The position numbers and the translations under genes are program-made. A stretch of DNA of 28,576 nt from positions 1 to 28,576 of IMG/VR virus record IMGVR_UViG_3300043431_000339; one strand, written 5' to 3'. Of the stretch, positions 14,501-20,500 are shown in pieces. The DNA comes from a virus. The stretch's first letter is position 1. Each line of letters opens with the position of its first letter. The notes under the pieces are model-generated. The model was not told the DNA's origin, did not search any database, and saw only the letters and a list, made by a program, of their open reading frames with translations.

Positions 14501-17500
14501 GCATATCGCAGATTTGTAAACTACCAGAGCGGTCTTATAGATAGAAGCAACAAGGCCAACAAGGTTCTTAGTACTATTCGTACTGGTGCTGCCATTTCGA
14601 GAAACTATAACATTCTCGATGAGCTAGCCCCAAACGAAGCGGTTATGTCTGATGCTCAACTCGAGGCACTTGCATGGCAACAGCCTGGAGTGGAGGTCGA
14701 AGAGGACGCCAAGAAGTTCATTGATAATGTAAAAAAGCGTGGATATCTTCCAGCGTTCTTTCATCGTATCCCATCTGTTGGTGGAGTTCATGCAGTAAAG
14801 ATTCTTACCTCCGATCAATACAGAAAACAATATGGGGACAGGTACGATCCAAATGCCGATCTCACGAGTGCACAGGGAACTATATGGGTTAACCGATGGA
14901 TGCATGAGTCTGGCATTGGCGACCGCGATATTGACAAGGCCCTTATTTGGTCTGGACTTATCACGCAAAAAGAAGCTGGTGTTCTCAAGGTTAAGGACTT
15001 GATCACTGCGACAAGCCAATGGCAAAAAGCTATGCGCAAGACTGGCGCAGAATATATCAAGGAGTTCAAGGAGGGTCTTGGTGACAATGAGGATCTTGTT
15101 CGGCAGTACTCTCATATTGGTCAGTACTATGCAGACTTTCACGAAGCCTACACTGAGGGATTTAAGCCTGGGAAGTCCGCCGACTTTGGATGGGTTCGCG
15201 CTGGTGTCCTAAATGATGTAGCGCAGATGTGGTCCGAAATTCGTGCGAGACGCGCCTCCTCGTACAATACAATTCGCCAGATGGAAGAAGCCGTTGCTGT
15301 TATGGGGATTACATCGGATGTTCTTACCAGGGCCCTTGGAGCTTATGGTATTCAGAACGTCCAGTCATCTCTTGAAGCCAACGAAGCCGCGTCCAGGGGC
15401 GATCCACTAGAAAAGTTCTTTCAAAGCCTAAAGGTAACTCTTGATGGCGGCAATAGGTACTCCATTGGTTTGCCAGCAGAGAGCGGTAAGATGCACTGGA
15501 CTACAATTACGAATCCAGAAGAGAGTATGGGCGGTGATGTTACTCCACGAAGAGAACAAATTCTGAACCTGTTCTTGTCCACATATACTAGATCAAAATC
15601 GTTCAACGACCAGATGTTGGGTGTGTATTTTGGTGGTGTTAACGACCCGGAGCTTGCCCAGGATATTATCGATACCGTTGATGGTAGCAAGGGTATTGAT
15701 AGATACGTTCGTATTGCGGGAAGGAAGGGTTTGCTTGAGCGTATCGCCAAAGCTCAGTCTCCTCTCGGAGCGATTGTAGACTTTTCCCTGCGTCAAACAG
15801 CAAAAGCCAGCAAGGATGTCCCTCTTGATATTAAGGAAAACTTGCTAAGAGATGTCTCTTTTGATGGAGGAACGTTTCGCGATAGAATCAATAACACGCT
15901 TGGTATTCTTAAGGCTATTCGTACTGGTCGTGGAATACGCGAGTACGATATTAACGATATCATGAATGCTTCAACGGATCCGACTGTTACCAATGGTCCG
16001 GAAGGTCAAAGGCTAGCTGGTTTTGCCCAGGACATGGGCATCAATGATGCAATAGAGATTCAAACTGAAAAAGAGTGGGGTGGTCTTGGCAGGGAGATGA
16101 TGCAAGCTCGTGCCAGACAGGGTATGCGTAGTATGCGTGCCAGTGACTTCGCTCGTATTGCCGCTGGCGTAGAATCATTGAATGTTAAGACTGCTCGTGG
16201 GCATAAACTTTTATATCAAAAGATGCTTGGCGCTACTGCAGAGTGGGTCGGGCAAATGTATGAGCTTGGCGACAAGTATAGAACAACTGATATCTGGGAT
16301 TACGATGAGGAAGATCGCGCTACGCTCGAAGAGGGTACTGCAGCAGAACAGATTATAGCCCAACGCCAGAAAGAAGGACAGTTTGGCATGCACGTTGGAA
16401 AGGGGCGTGCTATAACTGCAAATATTGCAGGAACAGAGATTCGCTTTATCCCCGATTTTCTTAAACTCGAGAAGGGTAGATTAACTATTACCGAGGCCAA
16501 GCATGGTGGAAAAGAAACACTTGCATCTGGTGAATGGCAGGCCGCTATCAATAAGTATGGAATTATCGAGGCCTATAAAGAGAATCCAAATAAATTAAGA
16601 GCGACTCTAGAGGACTACAAAAAGCAATACGACGAAGCCCGTGGCACTCCTGAGGGTAAGGGCACACCTGTTCTTGCGCATGATTGGGTAGAGGGAGTCA
16701 TGAACGCCATCGGCAAGGGCAATGTAGATGCTCATATGCTTCAGATTGGCAAGACTTTTAGTGCCACTCATCTCTTTAATGTTCTTATTGGTAAGGGCTC
16801 TGTAGACAAAATGGTTAAGGATGTTGTCGAGGAAATCAAGTCGCAGATGCCAGAGAATATTATGGATCTCAAGAAGCTTAGCGAGGGAGAGATTTTACGT
16901 ACAACCGATGCGTATAAGCGCGGAACTCTAAAGACTATATCTGAGTTCAGGCTTCCTAAGGGCATTGTTGAATCCGTGACCCGTCTATTCTCTTTCGCTA
17001 AATTTAGCACTCCAGGTCAACCAGTTCCGAAATGGGTTCAGGATATTTTAGATGAAAATCGCAAGAATGTTGATATGTTGTCTGGTAGTTCGCCTGTGGT
17101 CGAGGATAAGGATCGTATAGTAAATACTAGGGGTGAGGTTATTACCGATCTTAAGGTGAACGCTCTCGCTCCCGGAAAGGGATCACAGCAAGCAAATAAT
17201 GAGGTAGAGCCGCTTACGGACGAGGAGTCGGCCTTTATTACAAATGCGCTTAAGGCTGATGCTGGTATACAAAGTAACAATATTGAAAGTATCACTCGTG
17301 ATCTAAGAAATCCGATTAAGCCGATCACCAGTTCCGAAGAATACGAGAAAGCAAAAATAAAGCAGGGCACAGCCCTTCGATATGAATCGAGATGGTGGGG
17401 CGAAGCCGCGGCAAGTAAGTTTGAGCCAGGGCAACAAGGTCGTGAATCAATTGAGCAAAAAGCAAAGCGCGCACAAAAAGGTGCCGCGAATATCGGAGAG

Positions 17501-20500
17501 AGAATTTCGGAATGGGAAGCTCGAACCTCTACCCCCAGTCGTATATCTGCGCCTACCCCCCAAGAACTAGAAACCAGTCTCTCAACACACGAAGGAAAAA
17601 TAGCCTATCTGCAATCACAAGTTGAGGGTGGAACTGATCCCGATGTGGCCATCGAGGGCCTAAGAAGAAACTTTGGTCACAATCCAAGTATTGTCGGCAA
17701 AGGTGGAAAGATTGGTTTATCACAGGCAGAGCACGACGAGCTTGCTACCCATCTCCCGAAAACTGAGGGTGAAAAAAGCCAGCAAATTTCATTATCCACT
17801 AGGGGTATCACTGGATCTGATGTAGCCAGTGAGACGGAGACGAATAACAATCTCTTTGAAGAAGATCTTAAGAAGAATGCTATTACCCTCGCCAATAAAA
17901 GCGGTGAGGAAGGTGAGAGTGAGGAGGGCAATGCGCCTACTCTTCCCGGAACTGGATCTTCTAAGAAAAACGGTCCACCCAATAAGAGCAAGGGCGACGG
18001 TGGCTATGGATGGCGCGTTCCTGGACATTTCGAGGCCAAGAGAAAGCTAGTAAGTGAATGGTATAGCGCACAGACCCAATATGAAAAAGTTGCGCCTGGA
18101 ATTAGTCAGAGTCTATCTGAACTAATAAATAGCGAAGAGGTGCAGCGGGCGCTATCCGATGACGAGAAAACAAATATCGAGGGGATTAGGGCATCCAAAA
18201 CATCCGAGAGCAGAGAAGCCGCTGCGGTTGCGGGATTAATATCCGGAAAGACCGCGGGGGCAGAACTAGTAAGACAGAGACTTAAGGAGAATCCAGAGTT
18301 ACTTGCTCGAATCAAAGAAACAGTGAATGCAGTTGGCGTAAAGGAACTTGCTGGCCAACAGAGTCGCGTTGCTCAAGCTAGAGAGAATTTACTTGCTGCT
18401 CCAGATAAGGTTGGTTCCGCGCAGCTTAAGGCAATATACTCCGATAGCAAGCAGGACGCTGCGCATGCTGCGCATGGTCTTACTGCCCTGCAAAGCCTAT
18501 GGGAACAACTCGGTGGTGGTAAGGGCGGAAGTGGAACTGGTGGAGGTGGAACTGGTGGAGGTAAAGAAGCCGTTCCAATGACCGAAGAGCAGATAAAGAA
18601 CATGACTGGTACAGCCGATAGACTCGCGGAATCATTTAAGAAGGTTGGCGAGAGAATGGACGATACCAGTGCCATTGCTATGAAGGCCACTGAGGTGTGG
18701 AAGGATGTTGGCAGAGCAGCCGAACTCAACCAATCCCTTGGCAACACCATAATGGATCTCGAAAATACTCTGGCCAAGACTGGTGGATCGGCTCAGCTTC
18801 CTGCGGGATATGGAACCAAACAACTTGGAGAAGTTGCTATATCAGAGGGGAGATCCATGCTTACTGGAACGCCAGAAGAGCAGGCGACTGGTCGTGGATT
18901 AATTACTGGAGCCCAGAGATTATTGAAGCAGGGTGGAGCCGCCGAAAAATCAGTTGAGGACTACTACAAGAGCGAACAGGCTGATATTGGTCATGTCGCC
19001 CGACGTGCGCTTGGTGGCTTTGGCGTTATGTATTTGCGATCGATGTTTGGTCTTGCTACTGGTGGTTTTGCTCCTGGTATGCAGGAATCGCAAGCTCTAA
19101 GATCTCAGTTTTCGGAGGGTGCCGCCAGGGAATCTGGTGTTGGCGAGCGCTATATGACTCCTCAGCAGAGATCCGCGATTATGTCCGGACTCTATGGAAC
19201 GCCAACGTCACCTTTGGACGTATTTGGGATGGTCACTTCTAAGGGTATAGGAAGAGAAGTTGGTGGTGCCGCTCAAATGGGAATCGGCGCATTCGCTGCT
19301 ACCCAATGGTTGGGTGATATTACTGGAAAAGAAAGTAAGGCTGGAAAATGGCTGACTGGAGGTGGCGGACTTGGCCTCACGATTGGCGCTCTTGCTGTTG
19401 GCGGTATTGCAGATGTCCTAAACCAAGCTGCAGATCCTAGGTCACTTGCGTTTAAGATGGCTCAACAGCAGTCCGGAAGAACTTTTTCTTTAACCGCTCC
19501 CCTTGCCGAGGCCGTTGATAAACAGTTTCGGCCAGAAGAATATAAGGCAGAGTACAATATGGCTGCCGCCATGGCGTTCTATTCTGGTGCAAAAAAGGAT
19601 AATAGTCGCTTCCTAGATTGGGGTTCCTATGTAAAAGAGACTCCAAAGTCTCGTCAGGTCATGGGAGCATTAATGGGCGGGGACCTAACAGTAGAGCAAG
19701 CTACAAGACTCGGGATGGGCCCCGTTGGAACAAACGCACCGCTTGCTGATGTTGTTTCTAAGGGCGCTCCTGCATATGCATCCCAAATGGTCGCTCTACA
19801 CCCAGAGACACAACCAGTTGCAATTGATGTTGCGACATTTATGCTTCAGAATTCCATGAAAGGCCAGGACTACGAAAAACTAGCGCAGCAATGGCAATAT
19901 GGATTTGCAAGACCCGAAACACTTGCTAGCATGGGTCAGGTATTTGGATATAACCAATTTGCGATGAACCAGGGTGGCGTTATGGGCCAGCAAATGATGA
20001 ATTTAGCTAATATGCCCATGACTAGCCAGCAGAGCAACGTTGTTCTGCAGGGGCTTCAGTTTGGTCAAGGCCTTGGTAATTTTGGAGCAACCCTAGGATT
20101 ATCCGCAACCGATCAGGCCGGATGGGTCTCCCAAGCCCAGGAGTGGGCGAAGTATGCAGGAAATATTTCTGGTGATATTTATTCCCAATCCGTTCAGGGA
20201 TACATGAGTACCCTTGGCACCAAGGGACAGATGCCTGTTTTATCTCCTCCGACCAGAGAGGTCGCAAATCCGGAGTATACTGCATGGGCTGCGGAGCAAA
20301 TGAAACGAGATAGAGGCGAAAACTATGCATCCGGGAAACCGACCGTAGACGAGATTCTCGATAAGTGGGCAAAAGAAAGAGGAGATCGTGAACTAACCCC
20401 TGCAATGGAGAGCCTTAATAGGTGGCAGGCTCAGGGAATGGTCAATCGTGGAGCTACATACGAAGAGCTTAGAATAACTCCTAAGGCTGGAACTTATGAG

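Noticed and set aside
18373-18777. 134-residue minus strand frame with proline runs
   Set aside because: It is the complement of the Gly-rich linker region; no ribosome binding site, and every other gene is on the + strand.
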